From the NCBI RefSeq assembly GCF_000235745.1, contig NZ_AGSX01000019.1, forward strand, positions 1 to 64,000: DNA of 64,000 bases, given 5' to 3'. Of the stretch, positions 1 through 10,051 are shown piece by piece; position 1 is the stretch's first letter; each line of letters starts with the position of its first letter. This DNA comes from Stutzerimonas stutzeri SDM-LAC (lineage in GTDB: Bacteria; Pseudomonadota; Gammaproteobacteria; Pseudomonadales; Pseudomonadaceae). The notes below the pieces were generated by a model. It was not told the origin of the DNA. It saw only the letters and a program-made list of their open reading frames with translations, and did not search any database. The translations under genes and the position numbers were made by a program.

Positions 1-1470
1 AAGCTTGAGCTGATGGATCGCCTTGCTGAGATCGCCCGACAGCGCAGCGAGTTCTGCGCTGGTGTTTGCCGATTCGACGGTTTGCTGGACGGTTTGCTCG
101 GTGACGTCGCGAATGCCGGTGACCGAGCGGTTCAGCTCCTCCGCAACTTCGCTTTGTTGCTCGGCGGCGACAGCAATCTGCGTGTTGCTCTCGCGCATCT
201 GTGCGACCGCCGCGGTGATGGCTTCAAGTGCTAGTCCTGCTTCACGTGCCTCGCGCACGCAGTCGTCTGCCTTGAGCGAGCTTTCCTGCATGAACTCGAC
301 GGCATCGCGCGTCATGCCCTGCAGCCCGGCGATCATCTGCGTGATTTCGTCAGTCGATACCTGAACGCGTTTGGCCAGGCTGCGTACTTCATCCGCAACC
401 ACCGCGAAGCCGCGGCCCATTTCGCCCGCACGTGCCGCTTCAATCGCCGCGTTCAATGCCAGCAGATTGGTTTGTTCGGCAATGCTGTGAATGACGCTGA
501 CCACGCCGTTGATCTTCTGGCTGTCGGCGGCAAGCTGTTCGATGGTTTCGGCAGTCTGCCGGACGCCCTGCGACAGGCTGGATATCGAGCGCTCAACCCG
601 TCCTACTACCTCCTGCCCACTGCCCGCCAGGTGGTCGGCACTCTGCGACTGGTCGCGCGTTTCCCTGGCGTGTTCGGCGATGTGGTGGACGGTGGCGGTC
701 ATCTCATTGATCGCGGTCGCAGCCTGGTCGGTTTCGCCCTGCTGGCCGAGCATGCCCTGGCGGACCTCACCCATGCTCGATGCCAGGCGGGCGGCTCCGT
801 CATCGAGCCGGGTAGCGGCCTGGGCAACGGTACCGACGATGCGCTGGTAGCCGGCCTGCATGGCGTTGAACGCCGCGGCCATCTCGCCGACTTCATCGCG
901 GCTCGCCAGAGGCACCCGCATCGACAGGTCGCCGCTGCGCTCGACATGCACCATCACGTTTTTAAGCGTGTTGAGGTGGCTGAGGAGGAAGTGAATCAGC
1001 AACTGTGATGCGCCTAGCAGTACTAGCATCAGCACAGCAACAGCAACGGCGTAGCTGAAGAAATGCTCACCAAGCAGTTGCATGGCGCTGGGTGTGCGAG
1101 CCAGCACGGCGAGGTTTTCCCCACCCGGTCGGGTCACCAGTTGGGCGCCTACGACCGGCGTCGTGCCGAATAACCGGTCGTGCTCGACGGCAACCCATCC
1201 TTGGCGAGCGGTTACAGGCTGCCCGCCGATCGCAATCGCCTGACCGGCCGGAAACCGTTCGATATCCGCGTGCCTGGGAATTGCCGTGCCTTCCGGCCAT
1301 GTCTGTAGCAGAGCGCCGAGCTGCTGGGCGTTGTCCTGCGCGTCCTGGCTTCGCGATTGCTGTTCAAGCTGCAGCGCAAAAAGCACCAGCAACAGGGTGG
1401 TCGCGAACGCTACCAGGTTCAGCGCCCAGAACTTGTACTTTAGTGACAGATCGCGAATCCACAAAGCCAT
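1..1470 (-). CDS. Methyl-accepting chemotaxis protein (C-terminus cut by window edge)
   Basis: Transmembrane chemoreceptor that signals to the CheA/CheW complex. The frame is open from ATG at 1470 to the window edge (490 codons, no stop seen), and the last residues read HQLKL, so little is missing. TM1 lies near residues 14-33. A small periplasmic domain of about 105 residues follows, then TM2 near 138-163, a HAMP region, and a long cytoplasmic helical domain. The hairpin tip is the conserved [20 protein letters not shown] followed by [18 protein letters not shown]. The ligand domain is short and gives no clue to the signal sensed. It is monocistronic or follows tatD on the same strand. Confidence 0.93.
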   Translation of the reverse strand, partial: MALWIRDLSLKYKFWALNLVAFATTLLLVLFALQLEQQSRSQDAQDNAQQLGALLQTWPEGTAIPRHADIERFPAGQAIAIGGQPVTARQGWVAVEHDRLFGTTPVVGAQLVTRPGGENLAVLARTPSAMQLLGEHFFSYAVAVAVLMLVLLGASQLLIHFLLSHLNTLKNVMVHVERSGDLSMRVPLASRDEVGEMAAAFNAMQAGYQRIVGTVAQAATRLDDGAARLASSMGEVRQGMLGQQGETDQAATAINEMTATVHHIAEHARETRDQSQSADHLAGSGQEVVGRVERSISSLSQGVRQTAETIEQLAADSQKINGVVSVIHSIAEQTNLLALNAAIEAARAGEMGRGFAVVADEVRSLAKRVQVSTDEITQMIAGLQGMTRDAVEFMQESSLKADDCVREAREAGLALEAITAAVAQMRESNTQIAVAAEQQSEVAEELNRSVTGIRDVTEQTVQQTVESANTSAELAALSGDLSKAIHQLKL

Positions 1471-1555
1471 TGCATTCTCTTCTTAGGTCGATGACCGGTA
1501 CTGCTCGTCGCGCAGTGGGATCGCCGCTTTCTGCGAGCCCGTTCTATTAACGACC

Positions 1556-1586
1556 AAAAAGTGCTGGACTTGAGCCGCTCAGCACT
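1556..1586 (-). terminator. Hairpin terminator at the end of tatD
   Basis: On the minus strand an AGTGCTG/CAGCACT stem with a 13-nt loop is followed by TTTT. The stem overlaps the tatD stop codon (1579-1581) and separates tatD from the chemoreceptor gene. Confidence 0.55.
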
Positions 1587-2391
1587 CATTCAGCGGATCG
1601 ATACGAAAGAATTCCTGAGCACAGCGCGTCGTGCTCCGCGCCAGTTGTTCTTCGCTGACACCTCGATGCCGTGCCACTTCCCGAAGCACTTCCGGAAGAA
1701 ACGCCGGCTCGTTCTGGCCACCCTTGGGCTTGGGTCGCAGCGTGCGCGGTAACAGGTATGGAGCGTCGCTCTCGAGCATCAAACGGGCTGCAGGAATGTC
1801 GCGAACCAGCGGGTGCAGGTGAGTGCCGCGGCGCTCATCACAGATCCAGCCGGTGATGCCGATGTGCAGGTCGAGATCAAGGTAGGCGTACAGGGCACGT
1901 TTTTCGCCGGTAAAGCAATGCACGACTGCAGCACTGAGCTGATCACGGAACGGCCGCAGGATTTGCACCAGGCGCTGGTCGGCATCGCGTTCATGAAGAA
2001 ACACCGGCAGACCGGTTTCGACTGCCAACTGCAGGTGCTCTTCCAGGACTCGCTCCTGTTGCGCGCGAGGAGACAAGTCCCGGTTGAAATCCAACCCGCA
2101 TTCACCAACCGCGCGTGCCTCGGGTTCCGCGAGTAGGCCCTTGAGCTGCGCGCCGGTAGTGGAAGTCCATTGGCTCGCGTCGTGAGGATGAACGCCGGCC
2201 GTGCAGAACAGCCGTTGCCCGCTCTCATCCAGCTCCCGACAAAGCGCCAATGCCGATTCGCTTTCGCCCAGGCTGGTGCCCGTCAGGACGAGCTGGGCAA
2301 CGCCCGCTGCGTGCGCACGATCTAGGACCGCGCGCGGGTCTCGGGCGAAGGTTGGGTGGGTAAGGTTGACTCCAATGTCGACAAGCTGCAT
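1579..2391 (-). CDS. tatD: TatD-family metal-dependent 3'-5' DNase
   Basis: Metal-dependent exonuclease/hydrolase of the amidohydrolase fold. The 270 residues match genuine TatD rather than YcfH or YjjV: the N-terminus is [11 protein letters not shown] instead of the D-x-H-x-H start, as in E. coli TatD. Other conserved blocks are TAGVHPHD (64-71), GECGLDFNR (96-104), HCFTG (158-162) and the metal/active-site segment [10 protein letters not shown] (207-216). E. coli TatD is 260 residues. Known roles are DNA repair/degradation; a link to Tat transport is not supported. It is divergent from the lytic transglycosylase gene, and no tatABC genes are nearby. Confidence 0.95.
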   Translation of the reverse strand: MQLVDIGVNLTHPTFARDPRAVLDRAHAAGVAQLVLTGTSLGESESALALCRELDESGQRLFCTAGVHPHDASQWTSTTGAQLKGLLAEPEARAVGECGLDFNRDLSPRAQQERVLEEHLQLAVETGLPVFLHERDADQRLVQILRPFRDQLSAAVVHCFTGEKRALYAYLDLDLHIGITGWICDERRGTHLHPLVRDIPAARLMLESDAPYLLPRTLRPKPKGGQNEPAFLPEVLREVARHRGVSEEQLARSTTRCAQEFFRIDPLNEC

Positions 2392-2566
2392 GAAGCGTCT
2401 CGCTTATGAGATCAAAATATATGGATGAAAATCAGTGGGTTGAACGTGAAAGTTAATGTCATTAAATCGGTGTTGCTGGCGGCCAGATCAAGGCTGTGCC
2501 ACTCTTCGCCACCTTGCGGCAGGGCGGCCGCAGTACAGCTTGTCCCATCCGAGCCGATATCCGGTA

Positions 2567-3976
2567 ATGACCCGACTATTCTCCCTGCTGTTGTGTGTGC
2601 TGGTGCTGATGCCCGGGCCGGCCGCTGCGCGGGTGGTTGGGCCTCCAGCCTGGCAAGCGGCCGATACCGTACGCGATCTTGCGGACATTCGCCGCAGCGG
2701 CGTTTTGCGGGTGCTGGTCAATCAGAGCCGCAACAGCTCTGGTGAGGTTAAAGGCGAAGCTATTGGTGTGGAGTATGTGCGCCTGCGTGCGTTCGAGCAG
2801 TATCTCAATCGCGGGTCGAAAGGGCCTCCGATCACCTTGAAGATCATTCCCAAGGCCAAGGATCAGTTGCTTGGCGCGCTGCAGCGCGGAGAGGGGGATC
2901 TGGTCGCGCCCGGGGAAATCTTGCCGCAAGGACCGATACGCCGGCTGAGCCGTAGCCGCGCGGTGATCGACCAGGTGCCGATGGTATTGGTGAGCCGGCA
3001 GGGTGGTCCTCGCTATCACAGCTTCGAGCAACTGTCGGGTCGTAGCCTGGCGTTGTCCGCCGGCAGTGCCGCAGGTTCTGCCCTGGACAAGCTCAATCGA
3101 GCCTTGATGCAAGCCGGGCGAGCTCCGATTGCGGTCGAGTGGGTGGACCCCACGCTGGCAGTGGAAGACGTGCTGGAGATGGTACAGGCCGGCGTCTATC
3201 CGGCAACGGTGGTGGAGCAACCCATTGCCGAGCGTTGGGCCAAGGTGCTGCCTAAACTGCGCATCGAGTCGCAGCTGACGTTGGGCGATCCCGCTGATGT
3301 GCACTGGTTTGTGCAAAAGGACGCCGGGATGCTGCGCGCGAGCATCGACCGTTTTCTGCAGACTTACAACGCGCCGGATAACCAGGACGCGGTATTCGTT
3401 CGCGTCTATCGCAGGCTCTATCGGGTTCAGTATCCGCTGGATCGTGTCGGCAGACAGCGCTTGGAAAAGGTGCGTCCGACCTTGCAGCGGCATGCCCAGA
3501 GGCAAGGAATCGACTGGCTCAATCTGGCCGCACTGGCGTTCAAGGAGTCGACGCTTAACCCATCGGCGCGCGGCGCGTCCGGCGCCACCGGGCTGATGCA
3601 GGTGACGCCGGCCACCGCTCGCAGCATGGGCGTGCAGAACATCGGCCAGTTGGACAACAACGTGCTCGCCAGCGTGAGGTATCTGGCGAGCATCCGTAAA
3701 ACCTTTTTTTCCAGCCCCAGGCTGAATGAGCGCGAACGCATGGCGTTTGTGCTGGCCGCCTACAATCTTGGCCCGCAGCGGGTCCAGGCTTTGCGTGCGG
3801 AGGCCCGCCGCCGAGGTCTCAACCCCGACCAGTGGTTTTTCCAGGTCGAACGCGTCGCCATGTCGACCATGGGCATGGGCGTGGTCAGCTACGTCAATGC
3901 GGTAAACAAGTATTACCTGGCCTATAGCCGGGAACGCTATCTGCTCGAGGGTAGCCCGCAAAGCGCCGCCAACTGA
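2567..3976 (+). CDS. mltF2: MltF-like membrane-bound lytic transglycosylase
   Basis: Periplasmic enzyme that cleaves the MurNAc-GlcNAc bond of peptidoglycan to form 1,6-anhydroMurNAc. It has 469 residues from ATG 2567, which begins a clean signal peptide (MTRLFSLLLCVLVLMPGPAA). The open frame extends 37 codons upstream, but that part has no signal character. An SBP_bac_3-like regulatory domain spans roughly 40-290. An SLT domain follows, with catalytic Glu327 in FKEST and the family motifs GATGLMQVTP and AAYNLGP. The two-domain layout is that of MltF, whose activity is allosterically controlled by muropeptides. P. aeruginosa has a second MltF paralogue in this neighbourhood, hence the tentative symbol. 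It converges on the lipase foldase gene with only 5 bp between stop codons. Confidence 0.88.
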   Translation: MTRLFSLLLCVLVLMPGPAAARVVGPPAWQAADTVRDLADIRRSGVLRVLVNQSRNSSGEVKGEAIGVEYVRLRAFEQYLNRGSKGPPITLKIIPKAKDQLLGALQRGEGDLVAPGEILPQGPIRRLSRSRAVIDQVPMVLVSRQGGPRYHSFEQLSGRSLALSAGSAAGSALDKLNRALMQAGRAPIAVEWVDPTLAVEDVLEMVQAGVYPATVVEQPIAERWAKVLPKLRIESQLTLGDPADVHWFVQKDAGMLRASIDRFLQTYNAPDNQDAVFVRVYRRLYRVQYPLDRVGRQRLEKVRPTLQRHAQRQGIDWLNLAALAFKESTLNPSARGASGATGLMQVTPATARSMGVQNIGQLDNNVLASVRYLASIRKTFFSSPRLNERERMAFVLAAYNLGPQRVQALRAEARRRGLNPDQWFFQVERVAMSTMGMGVVSYVNAVNKYYLAYSRERYLLEGSPQSAAN

Positions 3977-3981
3977 GCAGC

Positions 3982-5004
3982 TCAGCTGCGCTCAGCCGCA
4001 ACCAATTGCTCAGCCGCTTGAAGGCGTTGACGCTCAGTTTCGTCGAAACGTTCGGCCGCCAGACGGGTGATGGCGGCGCGTTTATCCGCTTGGCTGAGGC
4101 CCGGGCTGCGTTCAATTCGCGCTTTTTCCTCACGGTAGGCGGTCAGCCGGTTTTGCCATGCCCGACGTTTTTCGTCGAGTTTCTCCAGACGGGCTGCGGC
4201 TGCGTTGCCAACCAATTGTTGGCGTAGCTGGCGCAGGTCCGTGGGGTTGCCACCACTGGCTGCCAACGCACGTGTTTGCTCGCGCAACTGCACTTGCATC
4301 TGCGCCGCGACTGCATCCTTCAGCTCCACTGGCAGGCGGTTGCGCAAGCTATCCAATGCCGCGCCTTTGCCTGACGCGTCGAGCGTCGTGTCGTGCCGAA
4401 TGGCCAGGCGTTCCAGCGTGAAGCGGTCAGCTGCTTCGTCCAGCGCGAAGAACGCCAGGTGAACGGGCTCGTCGAATATCCCTGCACGCAACTGCTGAAC
4501 CGCGCGCAGTCGGTTGCGCATGGCCTCCAGATCGGCCTGCTGCATATGTTGCTGTTCCAGCAACAGCAGCTGCCGTTTGTAGTCCAGATATTGGCTTAAC
4601 AGCTGGACGGCGCTGTCTGCGGCAGGGGCGGGCAGTTGCGCTTCGATATAGCGACGTAGCCGGGCGATGCTGGTTTCCAGCGGTTCCTCGCCAATTGCGG
4701 CAAGGAAGTAGTCGAAGACACGGCGAATCTGCGCCTCAATGATCAACTTCCCCGCGGCGTCAGCCCGAAGACGACCGTCCACCTGGGTGCCAGCAAAGGA
4801 GCTTGGCAGACGGTCAAGCGCATCCGTTCGCGGCCGCGGTGGAGTTTGGGTTGGATGTATTTGCTGGCTGGCCTCGCTCGTGCTGATCCGAACGTTCTCG
4901 GTGCGGTTCTGCGTCTGGGCTGGCTCCGGGTCGGGTGGGGCACTGCCGTTCATTACAATGCCGATGAGAAGCGCCAATACAAACAGGGCGGCGATAAATT
5001 TCAT
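3982..5004 (-). CDS. lif: Lipase-specific foldase (lipase chaperone, Lif)
   Basis: Membrane-anchored steric chaperone that folds the secreted lipase in the periplasm before type II secretion. It has 340 residues: an N-terminal anchor helix (about residues 2-19), a variable Pro/Thr-rich linker to about 65, then the foldase domain. The family signature RxxFDY(F/C)LxAxGE is present as RRVFDYFLAAIGE (94-106). The start is supported by AAGGC spaced 7 nt from the ATG. The gene lies 49 bp downstream of lipA on the same strand, the standard lipase/foldase operon, with a strong hairpin in the gap. Confidence 0.95.
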   Translation of the reverse strand: MKFIAALFVLALLIGIVMNGSAPPDPEPAQTQNRTENVRISTSEASQQIHPTQTPPRPRTDALDRLPSSFAGTQVDGRLRADAAGKLIIEAQIRRVFDYFLAAIGEEPLETSIARLRRYIEAQLPAPAADSAVQLLSQYLDYKRQLLLLEQQHMQQADLEAMRNRLRAVQQLRAGIFDEPVHLAFFALDEAADRFTLERLAIRHDTTLDASGKGAALDSLRNRLPVELKDAVAAQMQVQLREQTRALAASGGNPTDLRQLRQQLVGNAAAARLEKLDEKRRAWQNRLTAYREEKARIERSPGLSQADKRAAITRLAAERFDETERQRLQAAEQLVAAERS

Positions 5005-5025
5005 CAGGATGCCTTGTAGTCAGAA

Positions 5026-5047
5026 GGTGGGGCCGGCGGGCCCCACC
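5026..5047 (-). promoter_or_regulatory. Intercistronic hairpin between lipA and lif
   Basis: A perfect 9-bp GC-rich stem (GGTGGGGCC/GGCCCCACC) with a 4-nt loop lies between the lipA stop and the lif start. No U-run follows on the minus strand, so it is more likely an RNA stabiliser, processing barrier or partial terminator than a full stop. Confidence 0.6.
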
Positions 5048-5053
5048 GGAGCC

Positions 5054-6007
<954 letters not shown>

Positions 6008-6077
6008 CTAGGGTGACTGACATTGGGCAATCCCTCGCCATTCACCGCGCGTAGCGCGTACTGCAGGCGATTGCGGC

Positions 6078-6092
6078 GCAGCATTCGTGCCA
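6078..6092 (-). promoter_or_regulatory. Candidate sigma-54 (RpoN) promoter of lipA
   Basis: On the minus strand the sequence is TGGCACGAATGCTGC. This gives the -24 GG and -12 GC with the exact 10-nt separation and a single change from TGGCAC-N5-TTGC. Transcription would start near 6066, leaving a leader of about 60-70 nt before lipA. RpoN control of lipase genes by LipR or CbrB-type activators is known in P. aeruginosa and P. alcaligenes. Confidence 0.65.
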
Positions 6093-6179
6093 GTTTGCCG
6101 GGAGGCAAGCAGATGAGGCTCTAGCGCGGCGTTCCGCCTGAGCGCTACTGCCAGGCTTGACGGCGATTGCCGAGATGTC

Positions 6180-6196
6180 TGTTACCAGATGAAACA
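6180..6196 (-). promoter_or_regulatory. Candidate upstream activator site for lipA
   Basis: TGT-N11-ACA dyad centred about 100 bp upstream of the -24 element, a typical distance for a sigma-54 enhancer-binding protein. The motif is short, so the call rests mainly on position. Confidence 0.3.
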
Positions 6197-6294
6197 TAGA
6201 ACTGGGTAGGAAAGTGTAGTATTCGTCAGTTGATCGAAATTAGGCGCTAGATCGACGAAAAACGTGACTTATCGGTCCAAGAGTAACTGCACGG

Positions 6295-6792
6295 TCACGA
6301 GTAATCGATTTTCACGATGTACCAGAGTTTCGATCCGGTGGGCGTCTGCACCTGGACTTCCGCATCCAAGGGTTTACCAACCAAGGCGCGTGCCAATGGC
6401 GAATCGATACTGATCAACCCCTGACGTAGATCCAGTTCATCCGGCCCGACGATACGGTAGCGGGCCTGTTCTCCCTCTTCGTCCTCGACTATCACCCAGG
6501 CGCCAAAATAGACCTTGCCGGGATCGCTTGGTCGCTCTGCGACCACTTTGAGCTTCTCCAGCCGTTTGGTCAGAAAACGCACGCGGCTGTCGATTTCGCG
6601 CAGCATCTTCTTGCCGTAGGTGTATTCAGCGTTTTCCGAACGGTCCCCTTGCGCGGCTGCCTCGCTGACCGACTGGGTAACCTGAGGCCGCTTCACATGC
6701 CACAGTTCATGCAGCTCGGCTCGTAGCCTTGCCTCGCCTTCGGGTGTGATCAGGGGGGTGCCGGCAGGGCGAGGTGGGCGATAACGGCTCAT
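6295..6792 (-). CDS. greB: Transcription elongation factor GreB
   Basis: Binds the RNA polymerase secondary channel and stimulates cleavage of backtracked RNA. The 165 residues comprise an N-terminal coiled coil carrying the conserved acidic tip region (QGDRSENAEYTYGKKMLREI, about 48-67) and a C-terminal FKBP-like domain ending in KIDYS. The TP-E-G start block (TPLITPEGEARLRAELHELW) and the basic EIDSRVRFLTKRLEKLKVV stretch point to GreB rather than GreA. The start has GGAA spaced 5 nt from the ATG. It stands alone between lipA and ybbP on the same strand. Confidence 0.93.
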   Translation of the reverse strand: MSRYRPPRPAGTPLITPEGEARLRAELHELWHVKRPQVTQSVSEAAAQGDRSENAEYTYGKKMLREIDSRVRFLTKRLEKLKVVAERPSDPGKVYFGAWVIVEDEEGEQARYRIVGPDELDLRQGLISIDSPLARALVGKPLDAEVQVQTPTGSKLWYIVKIDYS

Positions 6793-6856
6793 GGCATTTC
6801 CAGTTCAGGCACGGGCTCGGCATTCTACAGGCAGTCCAACGCGTTGCCTGCGCCGG

Positions 6857-9358
6857 TCAATTTTCACGCAGCACATTCAGAGGGCTGGCGTTGAGTGCTC
6901 GACGCGTACCCAGGACGCCTGCGGCACCGACCAATAGTGCGCCGATCAGCGGCAGCAACAGCAGCCATGGGTGGGGTTGCCAGCGAAGATCGAAGACGAA
7001 GTGGTAGAGCAGGGCGCTGACCAGCTCACAACCCAATGCGGCGAGTACACCGCTGGCCGCGCCTAATACACCGAATTCGGTACGTCGGGCTCTGAGCAAT
7101 AGTTTTCGCTCCGCCCCCAGCGCGCGGAGCAACGCACCTTGACGAATCCGCTCGTCCAGCGTTGCTTGCAAACCGGCAAACAGTACCGCAAGGCCCGCCG
7201 CCAGCACGAACATCAGCACATATTCGACCGCCAGCGAGACTTGCGCCAGGATGCTGCGCAACTGGCTGAGCAAGGCTTCGACTTGCAATATCGTCGCAGA
7301 CGGGAAGTCTCTGGCCAGTTGCACCAGTTCGCGATCCTTGCCTTGCGGCAGGTGAAAGCTGGTCATGTAGGTCGCCGGAACGTCCTGCAAGGTGTCGGGC
7401 TCGAAGATCATGTAGAAGTTGGGCTGGAAGCTGTCCCAGTTGACCTCGCGCAGGCTGGTCACGCTGACATCGCGGGTGAGCCCGCCAACTGTGAAGCTGA
7501 GTCGATCGCCCAATTGCACCTGAAGACTCTCGGCCAGCTCGGCTTCCACCGACACGCCAGGCAGATCGGCTCGCGCCCCGGTCCACCATTGGCCAGCAGT
7601 CAGACGGTTGTCGGCGGGCAGGTCCTCGGCCCAGGTCAGGCTCAGGTCTCGACGAATCGCGCGCTCGCCCTGGCTTTCCTTGCTGACCAGCTGGCGTACC
7701 GGCTCACCGTTAATCGCAACCAGACGACCTGGAACGACCGGGTACAGCGGAGCTGCGAGGTCGGAGAGTGCATCGATGCGTGCGGTGAATGCGTCCCGGT
7801 CGGCGGGCAGGACGTTCAGTACAAAATGGTTAGGGGCGTCATCCGGTAACTGATTTTGCCAAGTGTCGAGCAGCTCGCCACGCAGCAACCCGATCAGTGC
7901 CATGGCGAGCAGTATCAAGCCGAAAGCCAGCGACTGGCCGGCCGCCGCCAGCGGGTGTCGAAGTAGCTGCCCGAGGCCCAGACGCCATGTCAGCGATGCG
8001 CCTGAAAGTATTCGGCGCAGCCCCTTCAAAGCAAGCAACAGCAATCCGCCGAGGACCACCGTGGCGAGCAGACCGCCGCCCAGCAGCGCGAGCGTAATCT
8101 TCAGATCTAGGCTGAGCCGCCACATGATCAAGCCAAGGGGGATCACGGCGGCCCCGTACACCAGCCAGGAACTCGGCGGAATCGGCAGCATGTCGCGGCG
8201 CAATACCCGCAGTGGCGGCACGCGACCCAGTGCGGCCAGGGGCGGCAAGGCGAAACCCGCCAGTGCAACCAGGCCGGTCGCAATTCCCGCCAGCGCCGGC
8301 CACAACGTGGCGGGCGGCACTTCACTGACCACGAGTTCGCGCAGCAGGAAAAACAATCCATGTTGCGCGGCCCAGCCCAACAGCGCTCCGGCCGTGCTGG
8401 CAACCAGGCCGAGGTAGGCGAGCTGCAGGGTATAGAGCATCAATGCTTCGCGGCGTGACAGGCCAAGACAGCGCAGCAACGCACTGGCGTCGAAGCGGCG
8501 CGTCGCGAAACGTGCAGCCGATAGCGCCACTGCCACGCCCGCGAGCAGCACTGCGGCCAGGCTGGCCAGATTGAGATAGCGTTCGGCACGCCCCAGAGCG
8601 CCACCGATCTGACGGTTGCCGTCCTTGGCTGTCTCGATACGCTGATGCGCTTGTACATCGGCTTTGATGGCCTCTTCATAAGCTGCCAGCTGCTCCGGGG
8701 TGCCGCGCCAGAGTTCGCGATAGCGCACACGACTTCCGGGCTGTACCACGCCGGTCGCTTCGAGATCATCCAGATGCATCAGCACGCGTGGCGTCAAGCT
8801 GTAAAAATCGCCAACGCGATCAGGCTCGTAGGTCAGCACGCGGGTCAGCTGCAGTGGCTTATTGCCGACTTCGATCTGGTCACCGATCTGCAGGTTCAAT
8901 GCCGCGAACAGGCGTGCTTCGGCCCAGGCTTCACCGGGTTTGGGGCCCGTTCCGGGCTGTTCGGTCTGATACGGCGCGGCCGCGCTGCGAAGCTCACCGC
9001 GTAACGGATAGCCATCGTCAGCGGCCTTGATGCTGGCCAGCTGCAGGTTGTCGTCCGTAGCGATGACGCTGGAAAACTCAACCACCCGAGCGTGTTCAAG
9101 CTGCAGTTGGTTGCCTGCTTCGATCTGTTCCGCTTCGGCCGGAGCACTGCCGCTCAGCACGAGATCGGCGCCTAGAAACTCGGTTGCGCGCAGCAGCATG
9201 GCGTCGTTCAGTCGCGCGCCAAAATACCCGATGGCTGTGCTGGCCGCGACGGCGATCAGCAGCGCAAAAAACAATACGCGCAGCTCGCCGGCACGGGCGT
9301 CGCGCAACAGCTGACGCAGCGCCAGCGTCGCCAGGCGGCTGAGGGGCACATGCTTCAT
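6857..9358 (-). CDS. ybbP: ABC exporter permease, FtsX/YbbP family
   Basis: Large inner-membrane permease, 833 residues, of the FtsX/MacB_PCD type. There is an N-terminal TM helix after a basic segment (residues about 23-45) and a large periplasmic domain. A first FtsX core lies near 260-380, a second membrane block near 400-490, another periplasmic domain, then a final FtsX unit (about 710-830). This duplicated arrangement is characteristic of YbbP. Its start overlaps the ybbA stop by 4 bp (ATGA), so the two are translationally coupled. The substrate is unknown; the conserved link with tesA suggests a lipid or fatty-acyl compound (inference). Confidence 0.9.
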   Translation of the reverse strand: MKHVPLSRLATLALRQLLRDARAGELRVLFFALLIAVAASTAIGYFGARLNDAMLLRATEFLGADLVLSGSAPAEAEQIEAGNQLQLEHARVVEFSSVIATDDNLQLASIKAADDGYPLRGELRSAAAPYQTEQPGTGPKPGEAWAEARLFAALNLQIGDQIEVGNKPLQLTRVLTYEPDRVGDFYSLTPRVLMHLDDLEATGVVQPGSRVRYRELWRGTPEQLAAYEEAIKADVQAHQRIETAKDGNRQIGGALGRAERYLNLASLAAVLLAGVAVALSAARFATRRFDASALLRCLGLSRREALMLYTLQLAYLGLVASTAGALLGWAAQHGLFFLLRELVVSEVPPATLWPALAGIATGLVALAGFALPPLAALGRVPPLRVLRRDMLPIPPSSWLVYGAAVIPLGLIMWRLSLDLKITLALLGGGLLATVVLGGLLLLALKGLRRILSGASLTWRLGLGQLLRHPLAAAGQSLAFGLILLAMALIGLLRGELLDTWQNQLPDDAPNHFVLNVLPADRDAFTARIDALSDLAAPLYPVVPGRLVAINGEPVRQLVSKESQGERAIRRDLSLTWAEDLPADNRLTAGQWWTGARADLPGVSVEAELAESLQVQLGDRLSFTVGGLTRDVSVTSLREVNWDSFQPNFYMIFEPDTLQDVPATYMTSFHLPQGKDRELVQLARDFPSATILQVEALLSQLRSILAQVSLAVEYVLMFVLAAGLAVLFAGLQATLDERIRQGALLRALGAERKLLLRARRTEFGVLGAASGVLAALGCELVSALLYHFVFDLRWQPHPWLLLLPLIGALLVGAAGVLGTRRALNASPLNVLREN

Positions 9359-10041
9359 TGGCTCAACTCATCGACGAGTTGGCGACCGCCTTCGAGGCGA
9401 AGCAAGCGCTGGCAACGATGGGCCAGACGTTCGTCATGGGTTACCAGCACTAACGTAGTGCCGCGTTCACGGTTGAGCTCGAACAACAGCTCGGTGATGG
9501 TTGCGCCTGTATGGCTGTCGAGGTTGCCGGTCGGCTCATCGGCGAACAGCACCGCCGGCTCGGCGGCAAAGGCGCGGGCGACGGCAACGCGCTGCTGTTC
9601 ACCGCCTGACAGTTGCCTTGGATAATGATGGAGCCGTGCGCCAAGACCGACGCGATCAAGCAGCTCGATGGCTTTCGCCTCTGCGTCTGCGCGGCCATGC
9701 AGCTCCAGCGGCAGCATGACGTTTTCCAGGGCATTGAGGCTGTCGAGTAGCTGAAACGACTGGAAAACGAAGCCGACATGCTCAGCCCGCACATGCGCGC
9801 GCTGGTCTTCGTCCAGCGCGCCGAGCAGATGGCCAGCCAGATGCACCTCGCCTGATGTGGGAAGGTCCAGGCCAGCCAACAAACCGAGCAGCGTCGATTT
9901 ACCGGAACCTGAAGTGCCGACAATGGCAAGGCTGTCGCCCTTGTCGAGGCTCAATGACACATCGTCTAGTATCGCCAGCTCGCCTTCCGCGCTGGGTACC
10001 GCTTTGCTAAGGTTCCGGGCGTAGAGAATGCTGGCGCTCAT
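9355..10041 (-). CDS. ybbA: ABC transporter ATPase, YbbA (LolD/MacB-like)
   Basis: ATPase partner of the YbbP permease, 228 residues from ATG 10041 (MSASILYARNLSK). Walker A is GTSGSGKST, the signature LSGGEQQRVAVARA, and Walker B VLFADEPTGNLD followed by the H-loop LVTHDERLA. It belongs to the mechanotransmission-type subfamily with LolD, MacB and FtsE. The frame stays open upstream across tesA, but that part is antisense to tesA and is not coding. The start lies 10 bp from the divergent tesA start, as the cluster is arranged in many proteobacteria. Confidence 0.94.
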   Translation of the reverse strand: MSASILYARNLSKAVPSAEGELAILDDVSLSLDKGDSLAIVGTSGSGKSTLLGLLAGLDLPTSGEVHLAGHLLGALDEDQRAHVRAEHVGFVFQSFQLLDSLNALENVMLPLELHGRADAEAKAIELLDRVGLGARLHHYPRQLSGGEQQRVAVARAFAAEPAVLFADEPTGNLDSHTGATITELLFELNRERGTTLVLVTHDERLAHRCQRLLRLEGGRQLVDELSQ

Positions 10042-10051
10042 GGAGATTCCG

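Noticed and set aside
2576-3961. Open frame of 461 codons on the minus strand over the lytic transglycosylase gene
   Set aside because: Antisense shadow; no domain features, while the plus strand encodes a signal peptide and an SLT catalytic motif.
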